Positions 53,501 to 62,814 of a DNA stretch of 64,000 bases are shown in pieces. The stretch lies in the NCBI RefSeq assembly GCF_010586825.1, contig NZ_JAAAGB010000005.1:248001-312000 (forward strand). The letters are read 5' to 3'. The DNA comes from Draconibacterium mangrovi (GTDB lineage: Bacteria; Bacteroidota; Bacteroidia; Bacteroidales; Prolixibacteraceae). The position numbers and the translations under genes were made by a program. Position 1 is the first letter of the stretch. Each line of letters starts with the position of its first letter. The notes under the pieces were generated by a model. The model was not told the DNA's origin. It ran no database searches and saw only the letters and a list, made by a program, of their open reading frames with translations.

Positions 53501-55168
53501 ATGGCAAAATATACAATTGGACTGGATTATGGTTCTGATTCGGTTCGTTCACTAATCGTAAACGTAGAGACCGGCGAAGAGGTAGCAAGCGTTGTGTTTG
53601 AATACCCGCGCTGGAAAAAAGGAGAATATTGCGACGCGCCAAACAACCAGTTTCGTCAGCATCCGAAAGATTATTTAGAAGGATTGGAATACACCATCGT
53701 TGAGGCGCTGAAACAAGCTCCTGAAGGTGTGGCCGAAAATGTTGTGGGTATTTCTGTTGACACCACCGGATCGACTCCGGTAGCGGTCGACGAAAAAGGT
53801 ACACCACTGGCATTAACTCCGGGTTTTGAAGAAAATCCAAATGCGATGTTCGTACTTTGGAAAGACCATACTGCTGTGAAAGAAGCAGCAGAAATTAACG
53901 AATTGGCTAAAAAATCGGATATCGATTTCACTAAATACGAAGGTGGAATTTATTCGTCAGAGTGGTTTTGGGCCAAATTATTGCATGTAACGCGCGAAGA
54001 TGCAGGTGTTTACCGTGCAGCTTATTCGTGGGTTGAGCATTGCGACTGGATTCCGGCAGTTCTTACCGGAAATACAAATCCAAAAACATTAAAAAGAAGC
54101 CGTTGCGCAGCGGGGCATAAAGCCATGTGGCACGAGGCTTTTGGTGGTCTGCCATCAGAAGAATTCCTGACTCAGCTTGACCCAATGTTAAGCGGATTAA
54201 AAGACCGTTTGTTTAAAGAAACATATACCTGCGATGTAGCGGCAGGAACGCTAAGCGAAGAGTGGGCGAAGAAATTAGGCTTATCAACCAATGTGGTAAT
54301 TGGGGTAGGAGCTTTCGATGCTCACCTTGGTGCTGTTGGTGCTCAAATCGAGCCTTATCACTTGTCGAAAGTTATGGGTACATCAACCTGCGATATGTTG
54401 ATCGCGCCGCTTGAAGAAGTGGGTGATAAACTGGTAAGCGGTATTTGTGGTCAGGTTGACGGATCGATCGTTCCGGGTATGTTAGGTTTGGAAGCCGGTC
54501 AATCGGCATTTGGCGATATTTACGCCTGGTTCCGCCGTTTACTGGAGTGGCCAATGCAAAATATTTTAGCTGACTCTGATTTGATCAATGAGGCTACCAA
54601 GAAAAAGCTGATCGATGAAACTTCAGGTAAGATTATCGCAAAATTGAGCCAGGAAGCGGAGAAAATTCCAATCGCTGAAAGTGGAATCGTAGCACTCGAT
54701 TGGATGAATGGTCGTCGTACTCCGGATGCCAACCAGGCATTAAAAGGAGCGATTATCGGTTTGAACCTTGGATCGGATGCACCACGTATTTTCCGTGCAC
54801 TGGTTGAAGCTACTGCTTTTGGTTCAAAAGCCATTAACGACCGCTTTATTTCTGAGGGAATCCGCATCGATGGTGTGATTGCACTGGGTGGTGTAGCGAA
54901 AAAATCGAAACTGGTGATGCAAATTGTTGCCGATGTACTGGATATGCCAATTAAAGTGGCTCGTTCGGAACAGGCTTGTGCATTGGGTACAGCAATGGCA
55001 GCAGCAGTTGTAGCCGGTGTTTACGAAAATCTTGGCGAAGCGCAGGCAAAAATGGGTGGCGGATTTGAAATGGAATACCATCCAATTCCTGAAAATGTGG
55101 AGAAATACAAAGCGCTTTACGAGAAATACAACAAACTGGGTAAGTTTATTGAATTTGATTTGAATTAA
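53501..55168 (+). CDS. araB: Ribulokinase
   Basis: The 555-residue FGGY-family kinase has N-terminal GLDYGSDSVRSLIVNVETG (phosphate-binding loop), SVDTTGSTPVAVDE, and the C-terminal ATP-site segment GGVAKKSKLVMQIVADVLDMPI. It phosphorylates L-ribulose to L-ribulose-5-phosphate, supplying AraD. I chose the ATG at 53501 (MAKYTIG); an upstream TTG at 53477 lies within the hairpin and is rejected. It is 89 bases downstream of araD and 19 bases upstream of galM. Confidence 0.96.
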   Translation: MAKYTIGLDYGSDSVRSLIVNVETGEEVASVVFEYPRWKKGEYCDAPNNQFRQHPKDYLEGLEYTIVEALKQAPEGVAENVVGISVDTTGSTPVAVDEKGTPLALTPGFEENPNAMFVLWKDHTAVKEAAEINELAKKSDIDFTKYEGGIYSSEWFWAKLLHVTREDAGVYRAAYSWVEHCDWIPAVLTGNTNPKTLKRSRCAAGHKAMWHEAFGGLPSEEFLTQLDPMLSGLKDRLFKETYTCDVAAGTLSEEWAKKLGLSTNVVIGVGAFDAHLGAVGAQIEPYHLSKVMGTSTCDMLIAPLEEVGDKLVSGICGQVDGSIVPGMLGLEAGQSAFGDIYAWFRRLLEWPMQNILADSDLINEATKKKLIDETSGKIIAKLSQEAEKIPIAESGIVALDWMNGRRTPDANQALKGAIIGLNLGSDAPRIFRALVEATAFGSKAINDRFISEGIRIDGVIALGGVAKKSKLVMQIVADVLDMPIKVARSEQACALGTAMAAAVVAGVYENLGEAQAKMGGGFEMEYHPIPENVEKYKALYEKYNKLGKFIEFDLN

Positions 55169-55187
55169 TAACCAAAAAATAGAACCT

Positions 55188-56309
55188 ATGAAGTACTTAG
55201 GAATTATGGCTTTAGTTTTAATGGTTTTTGGCTGTGCGCAGAAAGAAGCCTCAGTGGGACTATCAAGCGAAGATTTTGCGTTTGATAACAATGGGAAACC
55301 CATTGAGCTTTACAGCCTAAAAAACGATAACGGCCTTGTTTGTCAGTTGACCAACTTTGGCGCAAGGGTGGTGAGTTTGTATACCCCCGACAAAAATGGC
55401 GAGCTGGCAGATGTAATAGTTGGTTACGGTTCGGGTAAAGATTATGTGGAAAAACCGGAGAATTTTTACGGAGCAGTGATCGGGCGTTACGGCAACCGCA
55501 TTGGCGGTGCTGCATTCTCAATTGACAGTGTTGAATACCAGTTGCAGAAAAACGATGGCGCGAATCATTTGCATGGTGGAACCAATGGTTTTCACCGCCA
55601 GGTTTGGGATGCTGAGCAGCTGAGCGACACGGAAGTTGTTTTTAGCCTGGTTTCGCCTGATATGGAATCCGCTTATCCGGGTACTGTAAGCGTAAAAGTG
55701 AAATACCAGTTAACAGCGGCAAACGAACTGAAAATTGAATATTTTGCCACTACTGATAAGAAAACGGTATTGAATCTTACCAACCACTCGTATTTCAACT
55801 TAAAAGACGGTGGAAGAACTTCTATCAACGATCATGTGATGTATCTGAATGCCGATTATTATACTCCTGTTGATGGGGGTTTAATCCCAACAGGCGAGTT
55901 GGCTGCCGTTGCCGGAACACCATTCGATTTTACTACTCCCACAGCCATTGGCGAACGTGTTGAAGCTGATGATGAGCAGTTAAAAGTTGGAGGTGGATAC
56001 GACCACAACTGGGTTTTAAATACAGAGAATGACGTAAGCGCTTTGGCTGCAAAAGTTGTTGATCCGGAGTCGGGTAGAGTACTGGAAGTATACACCAACG
56101 AACCGGGTATTCAGTTTTACGGCGGTAACTTCATTAATGGAAGAACTGCCGGAAAAGAAGATATTAAATACGATTTCAGAAGTGCATTCTGTTTAGAAAC
56201 ACAACACTTCCCTGATAGTCCTAATAAGCCTGAATTTCCAAGTGTTATTATAAATCCGGGTGATGAGTACTATTCGGTTTGTATCTACAAATTTGGTGTT
56301 GAAGAATAG
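55188..56309 (+). CDS. galM: Lipoprotein aldose 1-epimerase (mutarotase)
   Basis: The 373-residue protein has a lipobox (MVFGC, C16), so it is membrane-anchored, probably in the periplasm. The mutarotase beta-sandwich follows, with signatures NFGARVVSLYTPDKNG, GRYGNRIGGA, NDGANHLHGGTNGFH (His ligand), NLTNHSYFNL (catalytic His) and a C-terminal Glu in CLETQHFPDSPNKP. It interconverts anomers of aldoses. In this operon it would present the arabinose anomer suited to transport. A strong terminator follows. Confidence 0.94.
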   Translation: MKYLGIMALVLMVFGCAQKEASVGLSSEDFAFDNNGKPIELYSLKNDNGLVCQLTNFGARVVSLYTPDKNGELADVIVGYGSGKDYVEKPENFYGAVIGRYGNRIGGAAFSIDSVEYQLQKNDGANHLHGGTNGFHRQVWDAEQLSDTEVVFSLVSPDMESAYPGTVSVKVKYQLTAANELKIEYFATTDKKTVLNLTNHSYFNLKDGGRTSINDHVMYLNADYYTPVDGGLIPTGELAAVAGTPFDFTTPTAIGERVEADDEQLKVGGGYDHNWVLNTENDVSALAAKVVDPESGRVLEVYTNEPGIQFYGGNFINGRTAGKEDIKYDFRSAFCLETQHFPDSPNKPEFPSVIINPGDEYYSVCIYKFGVEE

Positions 56310-56390
56310 AAAACGAAAGATTTTTTGTTTTAAGTTAATTAATAGTTAGTTAAAGGTTCTGATTTGTTTTAGCAGGCAGGAAGAACCTAA

Positions 56391-56426
56391 AAAAAGGAGG
56401 TTGATTTCAACCTCCTTTTTGTTTTT
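56391..56426 (+). terminator. Terminator of the ara operon
   Basis: A perfect stem: A5-GGAGGTTGA (56391-56404) with TCAACCTCC-T5 (56407-56420), then a T-rich tail. Confidence 0.9.
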
Positions 56427-56429
56427 ATT

Positions 56430-56587
56430 CAGTGAGACCCAGATTACAGGAGAGAAACGAACTGTAATCTGATAGTTGAACTAATCCCGATAGCATAGCG
56501 TATCGGGATAAATGAGTTAATACTCCGATGCTTGCATCGTTTTTAACTAAATTCCATATTCATACCTCGTTAGCTCACTGCGAGGTA
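56430..56587. other. Palindrome-dense intergenic element (possible structured RNA or REP-like element)
   Basis: Five inverted repeats follow one another: AGATTACAG/CTGTAATCT (56441-56449, 56462-56470); TAGTTGAACTA (56473-56483); ATCCCGATA/TATCGGGAT (56484-56492, 56501-56509); AGTTAA/TTAACT enclosing CGATGC/GCATCG (56515-56548); TACCTCG/CGAGGTA (56563-56569, 56581-56587). CAGTGAG at 56430-56436 is complementary to CTCACTG (56574-56580) in the last hairpin's loop, so a long-range pseudoknot is possible. Confidence 0.5.
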
Positions 56588-56589
56588 GT

Positions 56590-56964
56590 TCATTTTACAC
56601 GTTTTAATGTTATTCCATCACCAGGAGAAGGACCTTGAGGACCGCCTTCCGGCATTTCTACTTTCAATTTAATTACTTCACCGTCCAGTTTCCCGGTGTG
56701 TTTAATGGTGCTGTCCATCATCTTTGTCTCGAATGACAAAGAGTTACCATCAACTTTTCCGTTACTGATCTCCTGGTCACCCATCGGGGTAGAAACGGTT
56801 CCGGTAAGTTTATCACCGTTCACTTTAAAATCGAAAGTAATCACCATGTCGCCGTCTGGCCCCATCTTTGCTTGCCATTTTCCGGTAATACCTTCGCTTG
56901 CTGTTGCGCTGATGCCCAACAAAAAGATAAATACCATTACTGAAGAAAATAAGATTCTTTTCAT
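56590..56964 (-). CDS. Small secreted beta-barrel-like protein of unknown function
   Basis: The 124-residue protein has a signal peptide (1-21, cleaved near SATA) and a compact beta-rich body beginning ITGKWQAKMGPDGDM with repeated strand-turn patterns (FKVNGDKLTGTVSTP, VDGNSLSFETKM, LDGEVIKLKVEM). This resembles lipocalin-like domains of Bacteroidota. The ATG at 56962-56964 gives a good signal peptide; 23 extra upstream codons do not and are rejected. Similar small proteins often sit beside glycoside hydrolases, but a role here is unknown. Its stop codon abuts the palindrome-dense element. Confidence 0.75.
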   Translation of the reverse strand: MKRILFSSVMVFIFLLGISATASEGITGKWQAKMGPDGDMVITFDFKVNGDKLTGTVSTPMGDQEISNGKVDGNSLSFETKMMDSTIKHTGKLDGEVIKLKVEMPEGGPQGPSPGDGITLKRVK

Positions 56965-57167
56965 CGTTTTTTGAAATTTTAAGTTATTAAAATGTATGTA
57001 GTTGGTATCGTTAATTTTTACGATCTCCCACATTTTTAATTATTGTCAACAAGTTATTTATGAATCCGCTATTGAAGGAACATAATAGAAGAACCCGGGA
57101 TTTTTATCGATAGAAAAGGTATTTTTATAGAAACTGTTTTTATATGAAAACGAATTCAGGTTACTAT

Positions 57168-58061
57168 TCACTGATTGATTATTGCCTGAATTTCATCCAT
57201 GTCGTATTTCGGTGTTGCCCCTGCTTTCGACGCCACAAAAGCTCCTGTTGCGCAGGCGAAGGTAATCGCTTCTGCAGGTGATTCCTTTTGCAGGAAAGCC
57301 GCTACCAACCCGGCAAGGAAAGCATCGCCGGCACCAACTGTGTCTACTGCGTTAACTTTAAATCCGGGATGCTCGTAAAAATTGTTTTCAAAATACATTG
57401 CTGCTCCTTTGTCGCCACGGGTAACACAAAGCATCTCTACCTTGTAAAGCTGAACAAACCATTTTATCAGTTCTTCCTCTGTTTTGCCCTCAATTCCGTT
57501 CCAGCCGGCAAAAACGCGTAGTTCATCATCGTTTAGTTTTACGATATCAGATTTAGCCAGCAGAAGTTCCAGCACATCTCGTTTGTCGTAAGGTTGGCGC
57601 AGGTTTACATCAATTAATTTTACCGCTTTGTTATCCAGTAATTTTAAGAGTGTTTCGCGCGTAGTTTGCTTTCGTGCTGCCAGCGAACCATAAATGATCA
57701 GTCCCGAGTATTGTGCTTTTTTAGCTAATTCATCGCTAAGCTGAATATTGTCCCAGGCCACCGGTTCACATATTTCGTATGAGGCATTGTTGTGCTCGTC
57801 GAGGTGAACCAGAACTTCACTTGTAGGCAATGTCTCATCGATTTGAATCAACGAGGTATCTACTCCTGAATTTTGCAAAAAGTCAAGGAGTTGTTTTCCT
57901 GCATCATCGTTACCAACAGCACTGGCAATTGCCGCATTAAGTCCGATTGCGTTTAGGTGCAAAGCAACATTCATGGGAGCACCACCGGGTTTTGCTCCCG
58001 ATGGAAGCCGGTCCCACAAAACCTCACCAAAACATAGGATTTCGTTATTTGTAATATTCAT
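57168..58061 (-). CDS. PfkB-family carbohydrate kinase, probably fructokinase
   Basis: The 297-residue ribokinase-fold kinase has N-terminal CFGEVLWDRLPSGAKPGGAPMNVALHL (substrate site, two-glycine hinge) and the C-terminal PfkB signature AVDTVGAGDAFLAGL with the catalytic Asp. It phosphorylates a sugar, with fructose the best guess from the GGAPMNVA pattern. The gene is alone on the minus strand and is not obviously part of the arabinose pathway. Confidence 0.9.
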   Translation of the reverse strand: MNITNNEILCFGEVLWDRLPSGAKPGGAPMNVALHLNAIGLNAAIASAVGNDDAGKQLLDFLQNSGVDTSLIQIDETLPTSEVLVHLDEHNNASYEICEPVAWDNIQLSDELAKKAQYSGLIIYGSLAARKQTTRETLLKLLDNKAVKLIDVNLRQPYDKRDVLELLLAKSDIVKLNDDELRVFAGWNGIEGKTEEELIKWFVQLYKVEMLCVTRGDKGAAMYFENNFYEHPGFKVNAVDTVGAGDAFLAGLVAAFLQKESPAEAITFACATGAFVASKAGATPKYDMDEIQAIINQ

Positions 58062-58187
58062 TTCTATTAGTCTATATTTTGTACTTCTTTTCTTTCAACT
58101 TGTATTAAGGGGCGACTGTAATAACAGTCTGTCGTTTCCTTAAAACGGTGATTAAATTTAAAAATACCGGGGGCTTTGAATGCTTTA

Positions 58188-59057
58188 TTACTGCGTTATA
58201 AATTCCTGAATACTTTCGTCTAATAAACGCTGGAATTCGCCTGGTTTTTCCCAAAAAACAAGATGACCAACACCAGCTATGATTTTAGCTTTAAACCCGG
58301 GAACATATTTTTTGAAGATCTCAACTTCGGTTGGTTCCATATCCGAATTAATGGCATGAAGCGGAACCTGCAATTGCTGAAGCGATTCGATACAGTTTTC
58401 ATTCATCCATTTAATGTTTCCATGAAGTGATTCCTGCCATCCAACCTGAGATACATTTTCAGGGTAAAGACTGAGCACCCGTTCGAAATTAGCTTCCTGA
58501 TTTGTTTTGTAGAATCCCATTGCAACCAGTTTTTCGTTGCTCATATTATTTAAAAGATCCATCATCATACTGTCCACTACGGGAATCATTTGCGGAGGTA
58601 ATTTCCTTTCCGGATTCTGCATATTGTCGACAATGACCACTCCTTTTACTTTTCCCGGGATTTGATTGGCTGTTTCAACAACAACGGCAGCTCCCATCGA
58701 GAATCCTACCAGCACAACCTCATCCAATTTTAATTTGTCGATTACCGCAATTACATCGTTTGAAAATGCATTCATTGTCCATTCAGAACGGTTATTACCC
58801 GATTCGCCGGAGCCCGCCAAATCAATGGCAACAGCCCTGTATTTTTCCGAGAACTGTTCCATTTGATCGTCCCATATCGTTCGGGGATTTGTCCATCCAT
58901 GAACGAAAATAACAGCAGGTTTTCCTTTTCCCTTACTGCTAAAAGCTATTGTGACGCCATCGTCTGATGTTGCGGTTATTGGTGTTTCATTCCCGCAACT
59001 TGTAATTATGAAAATTGCCGGAAGCAGAATGGTGATAAAGAAGAATCTGTTTTTCAT
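58188..59057 (-). CDS. Alpha/beta-hydrolase lipoprotein
   Basis: The 289-residue protein has a lipobox (IITSC, C21) and an alpha/beta-hydrolase fold: oxyanion segment FVHGWTNPRTIWDDQ, nucleophile S120 in VGFSMGAA, acid near INSDMEPTE and His in GVGHLVFWEKPGEF. It is a periplasmic or outer-membrane-attached esterase or related hydrolase. Substrate cannot be read from sequence. It lies 126 bases upstream of the PfkB gene on the same strand, perhaps co-transcribed. Confidence 0.88.
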   Translation of the reverse strand: MKNRFFFITILLPAIFIITSCGNETPITATSDDGVTIAFSSKGKGKPAVIFVHGWTNPRTIWDDQMEQFSEKYRAVAIDLAGSGESGNNRSEWTMNAFSNDVIAVIDKLKLDEVVLVGFSMGAAVVVETANQIPGKVKGVVIVDNMQNPERKLPPQMIPVVDSMMMDLLNNMSNEKLVAMGFYKTNQEANFERVLSLYPENVSQVGWQESLHGNIKWMNENCIESLQQLQVPLHAINSDMEPTEVEIFKKYVPGFKAKIIAGVGHLVFWEKPGEFQRLLDESIQEFITQ

Positions 59058-59248
59058 AGTTGTAGTTTAGCCAGAAACAATTGAGAATTGTGTCTAATTC
59101 GTTAGATTTCAATGGTAACAAGATAATAAATTCAGTTCAATTTTTAGTCTTTCAAGAATAAACCGAAATCAGGGAATGGGGGAGAAATACTTTTGTTGGC
59201 TTCTAAATTGATGGGTCGATAATTTTGAAAATGCTGCGGGGGAGGAAA

Positions 59249-59279
59249 TAAAAAGAGGACTTGGCAGCCCTCTTTTTTA
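59249..59279 (-). terminator. Terminator of the aldo/keto reductase gene
   Basis: AAAAAGAGG (59250-59258) pairs with CCTCTTTTT (59269-59277); on the minus strand a T tract follows. It lies about 75 bases past the reductase stop. The remainder of the 59058-59354 gap shows nothing else. Confidence 0.7.
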
Positions 59280-59354
59280 ATTTTCTGAAGTATTGGTTTC
59301 TCTGCAACTGCAGTAGCTAAACACTATGTTGCGAAAGTAGTCTGTATAAAAAAT

Positions 59355-60365
59355 TTATCTGCCGCTGCCCTGGCGTTCGATCATCCAACCCGGGTATTCA
59401 GGAGCCAGTTTACTTACTTCGTTTAATTGGTCGAGTTCTTCGGCTTCCAGTTTTACATCTACGGAACTTAAGTTATCGGCAAGTTGTTCGGGTTTATTGG
59501 CGCCAATAATTACCGATGAAACAGCAGGTTGATGCAAAAGCCACGACAAAGCGATTTGGGCCACTGTAACGCCTTTATTGTCAGCAATTTTTCGCATAAC
59601 ATCCACAATGTCATAGGCTTTTTCTTTGTTTACAGGTGGAAAGTCGAAATTTACCCGCCGGCCTTCTTTTGTTTCTGCATCGCGGCTGTATTTACCACTT
59701 AATAATCCTCCCGCCAACGGACTCCAAACCATCAGACCCACTTTTTGGTCGAGAAGCAGCGGAACCAGTTCGCGTTCCAAATCGCGCCCGGCAATGGTGT
59801 AATACGCTTGCAACGAAACAAACTTGCTAAGGTGTTGCTGTGTCGAAATGCCCAGCGCTTTCATAAGTTGCCAGGCGGCCAGGTTGCTGCAGCCTATGTA
59901 TCTTACTTTTCCGCTTTTGACCAGCGAATCGAGTGCTTCAAGCGTTTCTTCCAGAGGAGTAAGTCTGTCGAAACCATGAATCTGGTAGAGGTCGATATAG
60001 TCCATGTTTAAACGCTTTAGACTTTCGTCGGCTTGTTGCAGAATATGTTTTTTACTCAGCCCCACTTCATTGGGTCCTTCGCCCATTTGTCCGCGTACTT
60101 TTGTGGCAATTACCAGGTTGTCGCGTTTTAACCCGAGGTCGCGGATGGCCTGCCCGGTCATTTGTTCGCTCAGGCCCTCGCTGTAAATATTAGCGGTGTC
60201 AATAAAATTTATTCCGCCGTCAACCGATTGTTTTACTAAGTTGTTTACCTGGTCTTGTGGCAGTGTTCCAATAGCTGTCCACATGCCGCGGCCACCAAAA
60301 GTCATGGTGCCTAAACAAAGTTCTGACACGTATAATCCTGTGTTTCCTAATAAATTGTACTTCAT
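59355..60365 (-). CDS. Aldo/keto reductase
   Basis: The 336-residue TIM-barrel oxidoreductase has MKYNLLGNTGLYVSELCLGTMTFGG, catalytic Asp/Tyr in FIDTANIYSEG, Lys in VIATKVRGQMG, His in DLYQIHGFD and the NADPH-binding C-terminal VIIGANKPEQLADNL. It reduces carbonyls with NADPH; substrate unknown, most like the YajO/voltage-channel beta-subunit group. I chose the ATG at 60363-60365 because the family starts here; an upstream ATG at 60398 would add an 11-residue hydrophobic extension. Confidence 0.9.
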   Translation of the reverse strand: MKYNLLGNTGLYVSELCLGTMTFGGRGMWTAIGTLPQDQVNNLVKQSVDGGINFIDTANIYSEGLSEQMTGQAIRDLGLKRDNLVIATKVRGQMGEGPNEVGLSKKHILQQADESLKRLNMDYIDLYQIHGFDRLTPLEETLEALDSLVKSGKVRYIGCSNLAAWQLMKALGISTQQHLSKFVSLQAYYTIAGRDLERELVPLLLDQKVGLMVWSPLAGGLLSGKYSRDAETKEGRRVNFDFPPVNKEKAYDIVDVMRKIADNKGVTVAQIALSWLLHQPAVSSVIIGANKPEQLADNLSSVDVKLEAEELDQLNEVSKLAPEYPGWMIERQGSGR

Positions 60366-60791
60366 GATATATGTTTTTTGTATTAGCAAAATTGTCATCC
60401 TCTTTCGAAGGCTTTCATTTTTGTATGAGCCTTAGATAAAGAGTGACAATGATAGCAGATTTCGAATTCATGATTTGTTGGTTTTAGTTCTACTGCAAAC
60501 AGTCCAATGTCTGTTCTGATTCATCTTGCAAGTTTCACTGCTTTTTGAATTTAAATTCCGAAAACAAAGAATTGCATTTGCAAAGTATTTGTGAGTAATA
60601 AACTCTATACCTGTAATTTAATACTTTGCCTTCTTTTTTGCAAGGGATAGTGGGGAATCCTTTAAAATTGACTTTTCCACGAAGCGATGTTGAGTAGTAT
60701 CGTCTGATGTTTAATGATGTAGTCTATTACTTACTAACTTCACTCATCTTTCTTTATTTTTATTATATTTCGAAGAACCTAAATTTTGACT
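60366..60791. other. Divergent intergenic region between the reductase and esterase genes
   Basis: 426 bases without a supported gene. Promoters for both flanking genes must lie here, but I see only near-matches to the -7 element and no strong palindrome or repeat. Confidence 0.3.
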
Positions 60792-61826
60792 ATGAAAATC
60801 CAATCTCTATTACTTATTGCATTTCTCAACGTTTCTATACTGTCTATTGCTCAAAACGATAAAGGAACAGTAGTAACCGATACGATTTATTCTCAAAATC
60901 TGGAAAATGATTTTGGAGAGAATCCAAACCGTGCTGTTTCGGTTTATCTTCCTCCGAACTATCAAAACAGCGATCAGCGTTATCCGGTTATCTATTTTCT
61001 GCATGGTTTTATGGGCGATAATAAAATGATGGAGATGATGTCAGGTCTTCTTGATTATGCAATTGCCGATAACAAAATCAAACCTTTTATAATGGTTATA
61101 CCCGATGAAAAAACCACTTACCAGGGAAGTTTCTACAGTAACTCGGGTGTATTTGGGAATTGGGAAGATTTTACGGCTTTCGATCTGGTAAAGTATATGG
61201 ATGAAAATTACCGAACTATTCCGAAAAAAGAAAGTCGTGGAATTACCGGTCACAGCATGGGTGGTTATGGCGCTTTAAAAATTGCCATGCACCATCCCGA
61301 TATATTTACTACGGTTTATGCGATTAGCCCGGGAGCTTTAACTATTGTTGCCGAGTATGGGCCAAACAGTAATACATTCAGAGAATTGTCGGCGATCAAA
61401 ACAATTGAAGGATTAAAAAAATCCTATTTCGGGAGTGTGATGATGGCCTTTGGCCGCTCGTGGTCACCGAATCCTGAGAACCCTCCGTTTTATTGTGATT
61501 TTCCATTTGTTTATAACGGAGATGAGCTCACTGTTAATCAGGAGGTACTGCAGAAATGGTATGATAATATGCCTGTTCATATGATTGATGAAAACCTTGA
61601 AAACCTGCAGCAACTAAAAGCTATAAAACTCGATTGGGGCCGAAATGCCGGCGACCGGTTTACACTGCAATGTGATATGTTTAGCCAACGGCTCGAAAAC
61701 ACCGGTATCACTCATTTTGCCGAAGAATATATTGGTACGCACGGAAGTGGAATTTATACCAAAGACGGGCGTATTCCGCAGCAGGTACTGCCGTTTTTTG
61801 ATTTTTATTTAAAGTTTGGGGAATGA
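60792..61826 (+). CDS. Secreted esterase (esterase D/CE1-like)
   Basis: The 344-residue protein has a signal peptide (1-20, cleaved after SIAQ) and an alpha/beta-hydrolase fold of the putative-esterase family: VYLPPNYQN and YPVIYFLHGFMGD (oxyanion region), nucleophile S155 in GITGHSMGGYGALK, and a late His in YIGTHGSG. Relatives include feruloyl and acetyl-xylan esterases and S-formylglutathione hydrolases. The signal peptide favours a periplasmic carbohydrate or small-ester substrate. The ATG at 60792 is chosen over a TTG two codons earlier. Confidence 0.88.
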   Translation: MKIQSLLLIAFLNVSILSIAQNDKGTVVTDTIYSQNLENDFGENPNRAVSVYLPPNYQNSDQRYPVIYFLHGFMGDNKMMEMMSGLLDYAIADNKIKPFIMVIPDEKTTYQGSFYSNSGVFGNWEDFTAFDLVKYMDENYRTIPKKESRGITGHSMGGYGALKIAMHHPDIFTTVYAISPGALTIVAEYGPNSNTFRELSAIKTIEGLKKSYFGSVMMAFGRSWSPNPENPPFYCDFPFVYNGDELTVNQEVLQKWYDNMPVHMIDENLENLQQLKAIKLDWGRNAGDRFTLQCDMFSQRLENTGITHFAEEYIGTHGSGIYTKDGRIPQQVLPFFDFYLKFGE

Positions 61827-61865
61827 ATAAATAGTATTAAGAATCATCTTGAATACACTAAAAAA

Positions 61866-61896
61866 ATGAAGGGCAACCTTTATGGTTGCCCTTCAT
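61866..61896 (-). terminator. Strong terminator for the CHRD gene (bidirectional)
   Basis: ATGAAGGGCAACC (61866-61878) pairs perfectly with GGTTGCCCTTCAT (61884-61896) over a 5-base loop. The T tract lies on the minus strand, so it mainly serves the leftward CHRD gene, but it also sits after the esterase gene. Confidence 0.85.
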
Positions 61897-61951
61897 TAAT
61901 CAATTGTATGTTTTAGAATTTTGCCTTCTTTCATTTATTTTACTTGTCCGA

Positions 61952-62491
61952 CTAGGGCATGTTACCTTTTATCTGTCCCCTAAGCTCACCACCCGGATTT
62001 TGTATCGTATGCACATTTACATAGGTTTTTCCTGCATAAATCTGCTCTACCAAATCCATTACAGTCGCACCTGCAAGTGGCCCCATTAGGTCGGAGTCCA
62101 TAATTACACCTTCGGCCAGAACCCCACTGAAATAACCTTCGATAACCACTGGCGGTGGTGCCGATGGATACAACCATGCAACTATCGGTCCGTTTTCGCC
62201 CTCTGCAGCCCAATGGATATGTGACATTCTAACATCCATGATGCTGTCAACAATAACTTTGTACGACAATTCAGTTCCATCCTTGCTCAGTTGGAAAATG
62301 GCTTGTCCGGTAGCCATCGTTTCCACAGAAGGCACCTCATTATCTCCTGATAAATGCGTTCTGAAATTCAGAACCTTTTTAGCACTTTTGGTAACTAGTT
62401 CCTGCTGATCTTCAGGTATAAGATCAGACTTTTCGCATGATACAAAAGCAAAGATGCTTATTAGTACCATCAATACTGAAAGCTTTTTCAT
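61952..62491 (-). CDS. CHRD-domain lipoprotein
   Basis: The 179-residue protein has a lipobox (AFVSC, C19) followed by EKSD, and one CHRD domain (about 42-178): FRTHLSGDNEVPSVETMATGQAIFQL, MSHIHWAAEGENGPIVAWL and VNVHTIQNPGGELRGQI. CHRD (chordin-like) domains occur in secreted bacterial proteins of unknown role and may bind metal through their histidines. It is downstream of the NO reductase on the same strand, but its own terminator and the 320-base gap suggest a separate unit. Confidence 0.9.
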   Translation of the reverse strand: MKKLSVLMVLISIFAFVSCEKSDLIPEDQQELVTKSAKKVLNFRTHLSGDNEVPSVETMATGQAIFQLSKDGTELSYKVIVDSIMDVRMSHIHWAAEGENGPIVAWLYPSAPPPVVIEGYFSGVLAEGVIMDSDLMGPLAGATVMDLVEQIYAGKTYVNVHTIQNPGGELRGQIKGNMP

Positions 62492-62508
62492 AATGTTTAA
62501 TGTTTTAA

Positions 62509-62586
62509 TTAATATACCTCAACTCCTGCAATATCCCCTTTTACTGAGTTGGCAATAGCTTTATGATCGTCCCCGATCCTTTTCAT
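62509..62586 (-). pseudogene. Possible small gene or gene remnant upstream of CHRD
   Basis: On the minus strand a frame stays open for about 65 codons (from about 62709 to TAA at 62509-62511) and looks coding (CEGLQLIDGMKRIGDDHK), but its only ATG is near the end (62584-62586), leaving 25 residues. It could be a 3' remnant of a lost gene or a small gene with a non-ATG start. The rest of the 62492-62814 gap holds only the norB terminator. Confidence 0.25.
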
Positions 62587-62770
62587 TCCATCAATTAATT
62601 GCAGTCCTTCACAAAGTGTTTTACTCTTGTCTGTTTCATATTGTTGGTTGTAGTAATTTACGAAGTATTTGAAAAAAAGACAAATATGTCCTTTAAATAA
62701 ATATTACGTTAAAATTGATGAGAACTAAGATCTATCCTAATCGACTTTTTGTTGATTAATCAGCAAATAA

Positions 62771-62800
62771 AAAGGGAGTAAATGTTTACTCCCTTTTTAT
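62771..62800 (-). terminator. Terminator of the nitric oxide reductase gene
   Basis: AAAGGGAGTAAA (62771-62782) pairs perfectly with TTTACTCCCTTT (62785-62796) over a 2-base loop. On the minus strand a T-rich tail follows. Confidence 0.85.
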
Positions 62801-62814
62801 AAATAACACCATAG

